Part shown: positions 38,748 through 48,333 of the stretch, piece by piece | How the letters are laid out: every line of letters begins with the position of its first letter | Numbering within the stretch: position 1 is the stretch's first letter | Assembly (NCBI GenBank): GCA_905192745.1 | Contig: CAJJLZ010000007.1 | Span: 31,803 to 95,802, forward strand | DNA length: 64,000 bases | Source: an uncultured Oscillospiraceae bacterium | GTDB lineage: Bacteria > Bacillota > Clostridia > Oscillospirales > Acutalibacteraceae | Direction: 5' to 3' | Translations under genes and position numbers: made by a program | Notes under the pieces: generated by a model | Databases searched by the model: none | Seen by the model: only the letters and a program-made list of their open reading frames with translations | Told to the model about the DNA's origin: nothing

Positions 38748-38929
38748 TTGTCCGGTTGCTCCATACAACCCCGCCGTGCGCTTCGCCGCAGCTTTCCTGA
38801 CACCGTTCCGTTCGGGATCGGCGTCACCATCTACGGCCTGGTTTACGGCTGGCCGCGTACTTTACCAAAAAGAGCCTTCCCGCCATCCTGACCGGGGTAG
38901 GGACCGCTTTTCTGCTCTCCCTGCTGTAA
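38748..38929 (+). pseudogene. Probable azlC/azlD remnant (frameshifted, internally deleted)
   Basis: GGGAGG (38733-38740 area) precedes a TTG at 38748 that opens a frame reading RRALRRSFPDTVPFGIGV then TIYGLVYGW. This resembles the N-terminus of the branched-chain amino acid exporter AzlC (FP.T.P...G....G..YG). At about 38845 the homology shifts frame and continues as AAYFTKKSLPAILTGVGTAF then LLSLL and stop at 38929, which resembles the last helix of AzlD. Both parts read as membrane protein and neither frame is a whole gene. I infer fusion by deletion and a frameshift; family match is by eye. Confidence 0.4.
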
Positions 38930-39003
38930 CGACGGCGGACCTCCCCGCGTATACTGGAGCAGAGACGTATCCCGTCTACGCGGAAAGGAGGCCGTCGGTA
39001 ACC

Positions 39004-39321
39004 ATGAAAAGTGCAGAAAACGCCGGAATTGACGGCATTTATCAGGTTTCCATGCGAACGCCGTTTGGAAACGAACAGGGCCGGCTCACCTTAAAGGAAG
39101 CCGACGGAACCCTGAGCGGCTCGATCCGTTCCATGGGCGCCGTGAACCATTTTGCCGGAGGACGGACGGACGGCGTTCATTTCTCCTTTCAGGGGATGCT
39201 GCGCGTCGGCATTTTGAAGATTCCGTATTCGGCGCGGGGCGAGGTGCGGGGCGATACGCTCACCGCCGCCGCGGATACCCGCTACGGTTCGTTTTCCTTA
39301 CAGGGGAAACGAACCGGCTGA
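39004..39321 (+). CDS. Small beta-strand-rich protein of unknown function
   Basis: 105-residue cytosolic-looking protein, function not known. It consists of repeating short beta strands with Gly turns: GIYQVSMRTPFGNEQGRLTL, LSGSIRSMGAVNHFAGG, GVHFSFQGMLRVGILKIPYS, RGEVRGDTLTAAADTRYGSF. This suggests a small beta barrel, lipocalin-like. I recall similar proteins, alone or fused to oxidoreductases, in Clostridia, but cannot name the family. AAAGGAGG is 12 bases before the ATG. TATACT at 38950-38955 could be its -10 box. Confidence 0.7.
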   Translation: MKSAENAGIDGIYQVSMRTPFGNEQGRLTLKEADGTLSGSIRSMGAVNHFAGGRTDGVHFSFQGMLRVGILKIPYSARGEVRGDTLTAAADTRYGSFSLQGKRTG

Positions 39322-39325
39322 TTAT

Positions 39326-39377
39326 CCAACACGAAAAGGCTTTCCGTCCGACGGACGGAGGGCCTTTTCGTGTTGGA
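39326..39377 (+). terminator. Hairpin after small beta protein
   Basis: CCAACACGAAAAGGC / GCCTTTTCGTGTTGG arms with an internal GTCCG/CGGAC stem. There is no long T run, so termination is likely but not certain. Confidence 0.6.
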
Positions 39378-39485
39378 TTCTTCCTGCATATCCCGTCCTT
39401 CGCCGGCTATACTGATACCGGGGACAACGGGGGGATAGGGAAAAATGAACTTTTTGTTATTTTTTGGTTTTTACCCGTTTTCCCC

Positions 39486-39514
39486 TTGCTAACGGCGTCA
39501 TCCCGTGCTATACT
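39486..39514 (+). promoter_or_regulatory. trhA promoter
   Basis: TTGCTA (39486-39491), 17-base spacer, TATACT (39509-39514). Confidence 0.65.
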
Positions 39515-39588
39515 AAACATAGTTTTTAAAACCAGATATCAAATTATTAATATTCTGTTAATTCGTAATCGCAAAGGGGAGATTTGCT

Positions 39589-40236
39589 TTGACAATGGAT
39601 ACCAAGCTGAAAGGCTCGTTTTATACCGTCAGTGAAGAGATTGGCAACGCCGTAACCCATGGAATGGGCGCGCTGCTGGCAATTGTGGGAACAATCGTGA
39701 TGCTGGTGCATTCGGCGGGCGATCCGCTGAAAATGACAGCCTCCGCCATTTACGGGGCGAGCATGGTTCTGCTGTTCAGCATGTCCTCCCTCTACCATTC
39801 GGTGGTGAACGAACGGGCAAAAAAGGTGCTGCGGGTGTTCGACCATTCCACCATTTTCCTTCTGATCGCCGGGACCTATACACCCTATACCCTGATCGCC
39901 CTGAACGGCCCGGTGGGCTGGACGATCTTCGGGGTGGTATGGGGTACCGCCCTCTTCGGCATCATCCTCAATTTCATCAGCGTGGAAAAGTTCAAAAAGG
40001 TTTCGATGATCTGTTACCTTGCCAGCGGCTGGTGCGTCGTGTTTGCGATTGTTCCGCTGGTGCGGTCCATGGCGTGGCCCGGGATTCTCCTGTTGGTATT
40101 AGGAGGTATATTTTATACGGCAGGTATCCCGTTTTACCGCAATAAGTCGGTGCGGTATTTCCATATGACGTGGCATTTCTTCGTGCTGGCGGGAGCGATC
40201 GCCCAGTTCTTCAGCATTCTGTTTTATGTTTTGTAA
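39589..40236 (+). CDS. trhA: Hemolysin III / TrhA-family membrane protein
   Basis: 215-residue seven-helix protein of the PAQR-like hemolysin III family, implicated in membrane homeostasis in bacteria. Motifs: YTVSEEIGNAVTHGMGALLA, MSSLYHSV, FDHSTIFLLIAGTYTPYTL and the C-terminal YFHMTWHFFVLAGAIAQF; the conserved Ser, His and Asp that bind zinc in the superfamily are present. Start: TTG at 39589 lies 7 bases after GGGGAG; an ATG at 39595 is 13 bases away. Confidence 0.93.
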   Translation: MTMDTKLKGSFYTVSEEIGNAVTHGMGALLAIVGTIVMLVHSAGDPLKMTASAIYGASMVLLFSMSSLYHSVVNERAKKVLRVFDHSTIFLLIAGTYTPYTLIALNGPVGWTIFGVVWGTALFGIILNFISVEKFKKVSMICYLASGWCVVFAIVPLVRSMAWPGILLLVLGGIFYTAGIPFYRNKSVRYFHMTWHFFVLAGAIAQFFSILFYVL

Positions 40237-40248
40237 TCTTCTTATACG

Positions 40249-40293
40249 AAAAGACACCGGGGAGTGTGCATGCACACTCCCCGGTGTCTTTTA
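40249..40293. terminator. Bidirectional terminator (trhA / mutS2)
   Basis: Perfect 21-base arms centred at 40270/40271, flanked by A and T runs, between convergent genes. Confidence 0.85.
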
Positions 40294-40301
40294 TTTCAGC
40301 G

Positions 40302-42707
40302 TCATTTCAGCGTCACAATCGTCACGCCGGTCTCCCCCTCGCCGTATACGCCGAGTCGAAAGCTTTTCACCGACGGATGGGTGCGCAGGTGCTGTTGAAC
40401 CGCCGCGCGGAGCGCGCCGGTTCCCTTGCCGTGGATAACCGTCACCTGATCGATCCCCGAAAGCACCGCTTCGTCCAGAAAACGATCCAGCTCGAGAATC
40501 CCCTCGTCGGTCATCATCCCCCGGAGATCGACCTCCATCCGCGCCTCCCGCTGGGCGCGAGAGGTCACGCCCCGCACCGTTCGCTCAGAAGGACGGCGCG
40601 CCGCCCCCGTTTTGCCGGAAGCCGCCGCGCCTGCCGCCTTATCCGTAACCAGACGGAGGTTCCCGACCGGCACCCGGGTTTTAATGATCCCGGCCTGCAC
40701 CGGCACGTTTCCGCTGTCGTCCGGGGGAGAAAGCACCACGCCCTTCTTATCGATATCCACGATCAGCACCTCATCCCCCGCCTGCAGCGGCCGGGGCAGG
40801 GTGTAGCTCTGCTGCTTTTTCTTCGTCACCGGATCGACGGCGTCCTCCACCGCCCGCAGACGGGAACGAAGCTGACTTTTGGCCTCCTGCGCTTTCGACG
40901 CGAAATCGGCCGCGTTTTTCTGCTTGCGCAGAGCGTCCAGTTCGTCCATCAGCCGCTCCGCTTCGGTACGGGCCCGCTCGACGATCCGCCGCGCCTCGCC
41001 CCGCGCCTGCTCCAGCTCCTTTTCCCGCAGCCGGTCCAGCTCGTCCAGCTCCGCCTGCGCCCGCTGCCCGGCGGCCTGCGCCTTGGCCCGCATGGAGCGC
41101 GCCTCCGACAGCTCCTTTTCGAGAGTCTGCCGCCGTTCCTCCAGCGTGACCACCACATCCTCCAGCCGCCGGTCGTCGCCGGAGACCAGCGCTTTGGCCC
41201 GCTCCACCAGCGCGGGGTCCATCCCCAGCCGCTCGGAGATAGCGAAGGCGTTGGAACGTCCCGGCACCCCGACCAGCAGCCGGTAGGTAGGCCGGAGGGT
41301 CGCCACGTCGAATTCGCAGCTGCCGTTTTCCACCCCCGGCGTATGGATGGCGTAGGCCTTCAGCTCGGCGTAATGGGTGGTCGCGGCGACCCGCGCCCCC
41401 CGCTCCCGCAGCCGTTCGAGGATGGCGATGGCGAGGGCCGCGCCCTCCACCGGGTCGGTGCCCGCGCCCAGCTCGTCCAGCAGAACCAGGCTGCCCTCCC
41501 CCGCTTCACCGAGAATGTGGATGAGGTTGGTCATATGGGCCGAGAAGGTGGACAGGGACTGCTCGATCGACTGTTCGTCCCCGATATCGGCCAGCACCTG
41601 CCGGAAAACCGAAAGGGTGCTGCCGTCGCTGACCGGGGGCATCAGCCCGCACATCGCCATCAGGGAGAGCAGGCCGAGGGTTTTCAACGTCACGGTTTTG
41701 CCGCCGGTATTGGGGCCGGTGATGACCAGCGTATCGAACGCCCCGCCCAATTCCACATCGATCGGTACCGCCTTTTTCGGGTCGATCAGGGGATGACGGG
41801 CCCGCCGGAGCAGGATATGCCCGTCGTCGGTCAGCTTCGGCTCGGTCGCCTTCATCTTGTAAGCGAGCCGCCCTTTGGCAAAAATCAGGTTCAGTTCAAC
41901 CAGAATGCCGTAATCCGCGATGATTCCGCCCGCAAAGCTGCCCGTCTCGGCGGAAAGCTCCGCGAGAATCCGCTCGATCTCCGCTTCCTCCCGGGAAAGG
42001 AGGAACCGCAGTTCGTTGTTTGCCTCCACCACGGCCATCGGCTCCACGAACACCGTCGCACCCGAGGCGGAGGTGTCGTGTACCAGCCCCGGGACCTCGC
42101 CCCGGTGCTCGGCCCGGACCGGAACGACGAAGCGTCCACCCCGGATGGTGACGATCGGGTCCTGCAGCAGCTTCTGATAGGCGGGGGAACGAATCATACT
42201 GTCCAGCTTCTCCCGCACGCGGGAGGAGGCCGCCCGCTGTTTCCGGCGGATATTCATCAGCTCCGGCGAGGCGCTGTCCGCCATCTCTTCCTCGGACAGG
42301 ATCGCCGTGTTGATTTTTTCTTCCAGATATTTATTGGGGGCCAGCACCCCGAAACGGTCGTCCAGACAGGTTTCCACCCCCGCGCAGTGGGAACGCCACT
42401 CCGCCAGGGAACGGATCACCCGCAGGGTTTCCGCGACCGCGAGCAGCTCCCGCATGGAAAGTGCCGCCCCCGCTTCGGCCCGCCGCAGTGCGTTGGTCAC
42501 ATTCTGCGCCCCGCCGAAGGAGGGGGAGCCGAAGCGCGCCATCAGCATGACCGCCGCCGCGGTATCCGCCATCCGGCGGCGCACCTCCGCGAGGTCGGAG
42601 GACGGCTCCAGCGCGCGGGCCTGCTCGGCCGCGTCCTCGCAGCCGGTTTCCTTCGCCAGAAGCTCGAGAATCTTATCCAGCTCCAGCGACTGATAATTTC
42701 GATTCAT
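40302..42707 (-). CDS. mutS2: Endonuclease MutS2
   Basis: 801-residue MutS-family ATPase; relatives suppress recombination or rescue collided ribosomes. Domains: N-terminal core/lever (1-290), ATPase with Walker A VITGPNTGGKTVTLKTLGL (about 328-335) and LVLLDELGAGTDPVEGAALA (Walker B), a long Arg/Glu/Ala coiled coil (about 515-620), a KOW-like patch (GDEVLIVDIDKKG) and the C-terminal Smr nuclease domain (EVDLRGMMTDEGI, VIHGKGTGALR). All motifs look intact. Start 42707 is preceded by GAAAGGA. The membrane protein at 42792 is 84 bp upstream on the same strand. Confidence 0.95.
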   Translation of the reverse strand: MNRNYQSLELDKILELLAKETGCEDAAEQARALEPSSDLAEVRRRMADTAAAVMLMARFGSPSFGGAQNVTNALRRAEAGAALSMRELLAVAETLRVIRSLAEWRSHCAGVETCLDDRFGVLAPNKYLEEKINTAILSEEEMADSASPELMNIRRKQRAASSRVREKLDSMIRSPAYQKLLQDPIVTIRGGRFVVPVRAEHRGEVPGLVHDTSASGATVFVEPMAVVEANNELRFLLSREEAEIERILAELSAETGSFAGGIIADYGILVELNLIFAKGRLAYKMKATEPKLTDDGHILLRRARHPLIDPKKAVPIDVELGGAFDTLVITGPNTGGKTVTLKTLGLLSLMAMCGLMPPVSDGSTLSVFRQVLADIGDEQSIEQSLSTFSAHMTNLIHILGEAGEGSLVLLDELGAGTDPVEGAALAIAILERLRERGARVAATTHYAELKAYAIHTPGVENGSCEFDVATLRPTYRLLVGVPGRSNAFAISERLGMDPALVERAKALVSGDDRRLEDVVVTLEERRQTLEKELSEARSMRAKAQAAGQRAQAELDELDRLREKELEQARGEARRIVERARTEAERLMDELDALRKQKNAADFASKAQEAKSQLRSRLRAVEDAVDPVTKKKQQSYTLPRPLQAGDEVLIVDIDKKGVVLSPPDDSGNVPVQAGIIKTRVPVGNLRLVTDKAAGAAASGKTGAARRPSERTVRGVTSRAQREARMEVDLRGMMTDEGILELDRFLDEAVLSGIDQVTVIHGKGTGALRAAVQQHLRTHPSVKSFRLGVYGEGETGVTIVTLK

Positions 42708-42791
42708 GGTGGTGATTATCCTTTCGCCGATCAGAGGGCAGGCAATACGCACCGCCCGTATGCCGCCGCAAGCGGCATTATTCCGTAAGCA

Positions 42792-43742
42792 TTATTTGTC
42801 TTTTTTCTGCAGGAGCGCCCACACGTCCTGCATGGCGCGCTGATATTCCTCCTCCGCCTTTTGAAGAGAAGCGCCCCCGGAAGGAGACGACGCGGAAGGG
42901 GCGGAAGGGGCGGAATGGGCGGAAGGGGCGGAAGAAGCCGCCGGACGGGAAGCCATGCCCGCCGGAACCTTGGCCGTTTCGGGGACAGAAGCCTTCGCCG
43001 GTCCCGCCGGGGAAACTACCGCGCGGGGTTGTTCCGTGATAACGGGGGCCGGCCGGGCCGGCGGCGCCGTCTTTTCCGTTGTCCGGGAAACCGGGAGGAC
43101 GACCGGGCGGGCCGCCGGGGCTTCCGGCCGAACGGAAACCGGCGCGGGGGCGGATGGGGACGCCGCTTTTGCGAAAACCTCCGGCCTCTGCGGCGCCGTT
43201 GACGGAGCGGCCGCCGCCCGCGCGGGGACGGGAGCCGCCTCCTTTTTCAGCAGCGGCGCAGGCCCCGTGCCCGGGCGGAGGATCACCGGCGGCTGCCCCG
43301 GAAGGGAGGGCGCCGCCATCGAAAACAGCCGGTCAGACGACTCCGCCCGTTGGGCGGCCGCTTCCTCCCGCTCGGCCTGAACGCAGAGCGCCCGCTTCCG
43401 CAGATCGTGAAAATGCGTGCCGAGCAGGAGAAACACCGTCGCGGGCGCAAGCGCTCCCAGCAGGAACAGCGCCCGGAACAGAGAAGCCGCGCCGCCCGTC
43501 ATCGCGCACTGCACGCCGAGCGCGACCGGTCCGGCGAAGGGAACCGCCGCCAGAATCAGGGCGTTTTTTTCGGCATATTCCGCCAGCAGGGCGATTTCAT
43601 AGCTCAAAAACTGCGCCGCTCCAAGAAACAGGACGAACAGCACCGCGGAAACCCAGGCCGCCGCCCGGCGGGAACGGGCGTAATTATGTAAAAAATCGCC
43701 GCCGAACTGCTGCGCCCGGTCGCGTAATTTCTCCATCGTCAT
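42792..43742 (-). CDS. Membrane protein with a long Pro/Ala-rich tail
   Basis: 316 residues, not recognised. The N-terminal third holds three to four hydrophobic segments (AAWVSAVLFVLFLGAAQFL, ALILAAVPFAGPVALGV, ALFLLGALAPATVFLLLGTHF). Then comes a charged linker with RKRALCVQAEREEAAAQRAE. Residues about 140-290 are low-complexity Pro/Ala/Val/Ser, including SAPSAHSAPSAPSASSPSGG. A predicted helix ends the protein (LQKAEEEYQRAMQDVWALLQKK). A cytosolic disordered arm is inferred. AGGAAGG precedes the ATG. It lies between recO and mutS2, behind a terminator. Confidence 0.75.
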   Translation of the reverse strand: MTMEKLRDRAQQFGGDFLHNYARSRRAAAWVSAVLFVLFLGAAQFLSYEIALLAEYAEKNALILAAVPFAGPVALGVQCAMTGGAASLFRALFLLGALAPATVFLLLGTHFHDLRKRALCVQAEREEAAAQRAESSDRLFSMAAPSLPGQPPVILRPGTGPAPLLKKEAAPVPARAAAAPSTAPQRPEVFAKAASPSAPAPVSVRPEAPAARPVVLPVSRTTEKTAPPARPAPVITEQPRAVVSPAGPAKASVPETAKVPAGMASRPAASSAPSAHSAPSAPSASSPSGGASLQKAEEEYQRAMQDVWALLQKKDK

Positions 43743-43787
43743 AGTATGAATCCTTCCTTTCCCTAAGCCGCCGCTCCCCTGCCGCCG

Positions 43788-43821
43788 TAAAAAGCCGGTC
43801 GATGAATCGGCCGGCTTTTTA
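43788..43821 (-). terminator. Terminator after recO
   Basis: AAAAAGCCGG / CCGGCTTTTT arms; T run on either strand. Confidence 0.8.
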
Positions 43822-43827
43822 CGGCTT

Positions 43828-44586
43828 TTACGGCGCGGCCCGGAGGCCGTGATAAAAGTCCAGCGTATGAAAGCCCCGGTTCAATTGGGCGAGCAGAAAG
43901 CTCTCCGTCTGCCGGGAAAGCTGTTCCAGCCCTTCGTCCGCCATGGCGAAAGAAAAACAGCTTTCAAACGGGGAATACACAATATGCCGCATGGCGGCCA
44001 GCACGTTGCCCGGCATCGGCAGCCCGCCGGACAGCCGCCCGGCGGCATGGCACGGGCCACAGGCCAGCGTCCCCTCCCGCGGGAAAAACCACATTGCCTC
44101 CCCTTCGAACGCGCCGCAGGACGCGCAGGCCAGCAGGTCGGGCATAAAGCCCGCGAGGGAGAGCATCCGCAGCTCCGTCACCGCTTTGACCAAGCGGGGG
44201 TCCCGCTGTCCGTTCCCGAGAAAATGCAGGGCGTTCAGCATCAGCCGGAGAAAATCCTCTGCCGGTTCCTCCCGCGGGGCCAGCACACCGGCCAGCTCGC
44301 AGAAATACTGGGAAAGGGCCAGCTTTTCGATATCCGAGCGCAGTTCAAAAAACACTCGCAGCGGCTCCACGTCGTCGATTATGTATTTATCCCGCCCGCG
44401 GTAAACGCTCAGGCGGGAATAGGAAAGCAGCTGGGTGGCGGAAGCGTTGCGGTTTTTCAGGTTCCGCGCCCCCCGGGCCGAAGCCCGGATGACGCCGAGG
44501 TCCCTTGTCAGCGCGGTTACAAAACGGTCCGATTCACCAATATTGTTGTTTTCCCGGATAATCAGCGCGTCGGTGGTCCGTTTCAT
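43828..44586 (-). CDS. recO: DNA repair protein RecO
   Basis: Loads RecA on SSB-coated single strands with RecR. The 252-residue protein has the N-terminal OB fold (TDALIIRENNNIGESDRFVTALTRDLGVIRASARGARN) and a zinc site formed by two CxxC pairs (LLACASCGAF and LACGPCHAAG). GGAGG precedes the ATG at a rather long spacing. It overlaps the end of the small yqzL-like gene, as in other Firmicutes (era-yqzL-recO). Confidence 0.93.
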   Translation of the reverse strand: MKRTTDALIIRENNNIGESDRFVTALTRDLGVIRASARGARNLKNRNASATQLLSYSRLSVYRGRDKYIIDDVEPLRVFFELRSDIEKLALSQYFCELAGVLAPREEPAEDFLRLMLNALHFLGNGQRDPRLVKAVTELRMLSLAGFMPDLLACASCGAFEGEAMWFFPREGTLACGPCHAAGRLSGGLPMPGNVLAAMRHIVYSPFESCFSFAMADEGLEQLSRQTESFLLAQLNRGFHTLDFYHGLRAAP

Positions 44587-44713
44587 GCCGTGCGTTCGCC
44601 TCCAAGCCCTTCCGGTCCGCCGCGTCGTAGATATCCACGCCGCGGTACCGCAGATAGTCCTCCACCCTGCCGGTTCTGGCAAAAGCGTCCCACAGGTCCA
44701 GTCGTTTCATCAT
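44534..44713 (-). CDS. YqzL-family small protein
   Basis: 59-residue ORF in another frame, overlapping the start of recO by 53 bases. The N-terminus MMKRLDLWDAFARTGRVEDY then LRYRG matches the family pattern (L.W..F..TG....YL.YR), and GGGGAGG precedes the ATG at good spacing. Family members are about 45-50 residues and lie between era and recO; function unknown. The last ~20 residues overlap recO and may be non-essential. Confidence 0.65.
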   Translation of the reverse strand: MMKRLDLWDAFARTGRVEDYLRYRGVDIYDAADRKGLEANARHETDHRRADYPGKQQYW

Positions 44714-44854
44714 TGTCTGCGCGCCTCCCCGTCGTTTGTACGGTTAGGATACGCGGCAAAGGCGGCGGACATACCCGGAAACTTGTTACGGAAACATCTG
44801 CCTGTGTTTATACTGTTATACTATTTTTTTGCATATTATACGAATAGTATATTC

Positions 44855-45778
44855 TCATAGCTTATACCCGAAGCCGTTCAGCAGGCCCTGACGGTTGCGC
44901 CAGTCCTCCTTCACCTTGACCCAGCACTGGAGGTTGACCTTCGCCCCGAACAGCGTTTCCATCTCCTGCCGGGCCTGCGTGCCGATCTCCTTGAGCATCC
45001 CGCCCCGCTTGCCGATGATGATTCCCTTATGGCTTTCCCTTTCGCAGTAAATATACGCGTCCAGATCGAGGATGGGGCCGTTTTCGGTTTCCCGCTCCGC
45101 GCTGTTTTCGATCACCACGGCGATGCCGTGCGGAATCTCGTCCCGCAGCAGGAGCAGCATTTTTTCCCGGATCAGCTCGGCCGCGACCACCCGTTCCGGC
45201 TGGTCGCTCACCATATCGTCCGGGAAGAAGTGGGGGCTTTCGAACGCGAAGGCGGACAGCTCGTCCACCACGGTTTCCACCCCGTCCCCGGTCAGGGCCG
45301 AGATGGGCAGGACGGCCGCGAAATCGAATTCGCCCCGCCATTTATCGATGCATTGCAGCACCACGCCCTTGTCGGCGAGGGTATCCACCTTATTGATGAC
45401 CAGCACCACCGGCAGACGGCTTTTCGCGCACTGGGCAAGCAGGTTCTTTTCCTCGTCCTTCACCGCGCCGAGGGTGGGTTCCACCACCAACGCCGCCGCG
45501 TCCACCCCCGAAACCGCCTCGCTGATGGATTTCACCATGAAATCGCCCAGCCGGGTGCGGGGGCGGTGCGCGCCGGGGGTATCGAGGAACACCAGCTGGG
45601 TTTCCTCTCTGGTCAGCACCCCCATGATGCGGTTGCGGGTGGTCTGCGGCTTATCCGACACAATGGCCACCTTTCTCCCCACCATGGCGTTGAGCAGGGA
45701 GGATTTCCCCACGTTCGGCCGCCCGATCAGGGCGATAAAGGCCGATCGGGTGGAAGCCGGTTGGTTGATATTTGACAT
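44855..45778 (-). CDS. era: GTPase Era
   Basis: Essential GTPase for 30S assembly; binds the 3' end of 16S rRNA. 307 residues: P-loop GRPNVGKSSLLN (19-26), SDKPQTTRN, LDTPGAH (G3), NKVD (G4), then the KH domain with GIIIGKRGGMLKEIGTQAR. Start 45778 is chosen because ATGGAG lies just upstream; the alternative ATG at 45790 is part of that site. Confidence 0.97.
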   Translation of the reverse strand: MSNINQPASTRSAFIALIGRPNVGKSSLLNAMVGRKVAIVSDKPQTTRNRIMGVLTREETQLVFLDTPGAHRPRTRLGDFMVKSISEAVSGVDAAALVVEPTLGAVKDEEKNLLAQCAKSRLPVVLVINKVDTLADKGVVLQCIDKWRGEFDFAAVLPISALTGDGVETVVDELSAFAFESPHFFPDDMVSDQPERVVAAELIREKMLLLLRDEIPHGIAVVIENSAERETENGPILDLDAYIYCERESHKGIIIGKRGGMLKEIGTQARQEMETLFGAKVNLQCWVKVKEDWRNRQGLLNGFGYKL

Positions 45779-45902
45779 AGCAATCTCCATTCCTGCGTAA
45801 AACCCGGATTCCGGACTCTGCGTCTTTCCTTCGTTTGTTTATTCTGTATCCCGTTTGTCTGTTTTCTCTGCTTTTTATCGGCCTTGTCCGCCGGAAGCGG
45901 AT

Positions 45903-46280
45903 TTACGCCCCCTGCGTCAGCAGGCCTTCGCCCTGCTCCATCAGCGCTTCCAGCGCGAGCTTCAGCTTCTCCCGGGAAAAAATCAGGCCGCCGCCGTCCA
46001 TGACCCCGCTGCCCTGAACGAAACAGCCCTCCAGCTTGCCGGAGGCTGTCAGCTGACGCAGCGCGTCCTCGCTGATTCCGGTATACACCGAGGCTTCGGT
46101 CAGGGAAAGAAAATCCCGGCCGATATCGTACGGCTGATCCTCTGTTGTAGTCACATACAGCGACGACGGAGCGGCGGGAAAAGAAAGCCCCCGCAGGCTC
46201 CACGCCAGCGCGCACAGCCCGCCGCCGATCAGGATCGCCGCGAGCAGAACGGACAGGGATACCTTGGTTCCTTCCTTCAT
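45903..46280 (-). CDS. Membrane-anchored MerR/excisionase-like HTH protein
   Basis: 125 residues. One N-terminal transmembrane helix (about 8-28; LLAAILIGGGLCALAWSL) precedes a domain (about 58-115) reading LSLTEASVYTGISEDALRQL then TASGKLEG and LIFSREKLKLALEAL. This is the excisionase/MerR-type winged helix used for DNA binding. A membrane-tethered DNA-binding domain is unusual. It takes the slot between dgkA and era where cdd is often found. AAGGAG precedes the ATG. Function unknown; DNA binding is predicted only. Confidence 0.75.
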   Translation of the reverse strand: MKEGTKVSLSVLLAAILIGGGLCALAWSLRGLSFPAAPSSLYVTTTEDQPYDIGRDFLSLTEASVYTGISEDALRQLTASGKLEGCFVQGSGVMDGGGLIFSREKLKLALEALMEQGEGLLTQGA

Positions 46281-46319
46281 GTCAGAAACTCCTTCCGATC
46301 GCTTTATTTCCCGGATGGA

Positions 46320-46799
46320 TTATGGCTTCGCTCCTTTTTTCAGGTCGTCCTTCACGCCGCCCCCGATGATAAACCACAGGGCGAGGACGGCCGCGCCGCC
46401 GATCACGGCGAACCAGACCGGCCGGGCGAGCAGCGCCGTCCAGAGCGCGGCCCAGACGGCCGGACGGGAAAACAGGGCGAACCCCACGCCGACGGCCGCG
46501 GCGGCGCAAACCAAAACGGCCCCCGCCGCAGCATCCTTTGCGGCGCGGGCCCTGGGGTGCCGGTTGGGCGAGGAGAGGTCCACCGCCTGCTCCACCGCGG
46601 TGTTCAGGGCCTCCGCCCCGATCACCAGCGCCAGCGTCAGCAGCAGCGCCGCCCATTCCCCGCGCGACAGCGAAAAGGCCGGAGCCAGCCCCAGCACAGC
46701 CGCCGCCGCAACCAGATGTATCCGAAAATTCCGTTCATGCCGCAGGCAGAACCAGAAGCCCCGGCCCGCGTACACAAACCCTTTGAAAAACGATTTCAT
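46320..46799 (-). CDS. dgkA: Diacylglycerol/undecaprenol kinase (DgkA family)
   Basis: Integral membrane kinase; Firmicute members phosphorylate undecaprenol for cell-wall lipid carrier recycling. 159 residues with family signature ALVIGAEALNTAVEQAVDLSS and RARAAKDAAAGAVL (catalytic Glu and Asp). Five hydrophobic helices are visible; an extra C-terminal helix (PVWFAVIGGAAVLALWFII) makes it longer than the usual ~130. Lies just downstream of ybeY, as in B. subtilis. Confidence 0.92.
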   Translation of the reverse strand: MKSFFKGFVYAGRGFWFCLRHERNFRIHLVAAAAVLGLAPAFSLSRGEWAALLLTLALVIGAEALNTAVEQAVDLSSPNRHPRARAAKDAAAGAVLVCAAAAVGVGFALFSRPAVWAALWTALLARPVWFAVIGGAAVLALWFIIGGGVKDDLKKGAKP

Positions 46800-47325
46800 G
46801 TTTCCTGTGTTCCCCCGCTGTTTCCGCGATTCCGGGGCGCCGGGCCGGTGTTATTTATCGCCGCCCAGCACATAGCTCGCGCCGCGGGGAAGGCCGACCG
46901 AGGTCATGACCGTCTCTTCCTTCTCCCGCATCCGCACGGCTTCCAGCCCGCCGTCCACATGGTCGTACCCCAGCAGATGGAGCATGGAATGCACCGTCAG
47001 ATACCCGATCTCCCGCTGGAAGGAATGGCCGAACTGCTCCGCCTGCTCCTGCGCGCGCTGAATCGAGATCACGATATCCCCCAGCATTTTCGCCCCGTTT
47101 TCGGGGTTGACATCGTATACGCCGTTCTCCCCCAGCGGGAAAGACAGCACGTCGGTCACCGAATCGATGTGCCGGTGCTCATTGTTGATCTGACGGATCA
47201 TGTCGTCGTCCACAATGGACACGTTGACCTCTGCCGAGCCCTCGAAGCCTTCCAGCTCCAGCGTCGCATGGCAGCAGCGGCGGATGAGAAGCCGGACGCC
47301 GGTGGGGATGCGGACGGTTTTCTGC

Positions 47326-48333
<1,008 letters not shown>

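Noticed and set aside
38638..39003. In-frame upstream extension of the small protein at 39004
   Set aside because: It begins inside the nifU terminator, has no ribosome site and its composition differs; the AAAGGAGG site favours 39004.
42880..42960. GGGGCGGAA tandem repeat
   Set aside because: It is the coding sequence of the Ser-Ala-Pro repeats in the membrane protein at 42792, not an intergenic element.
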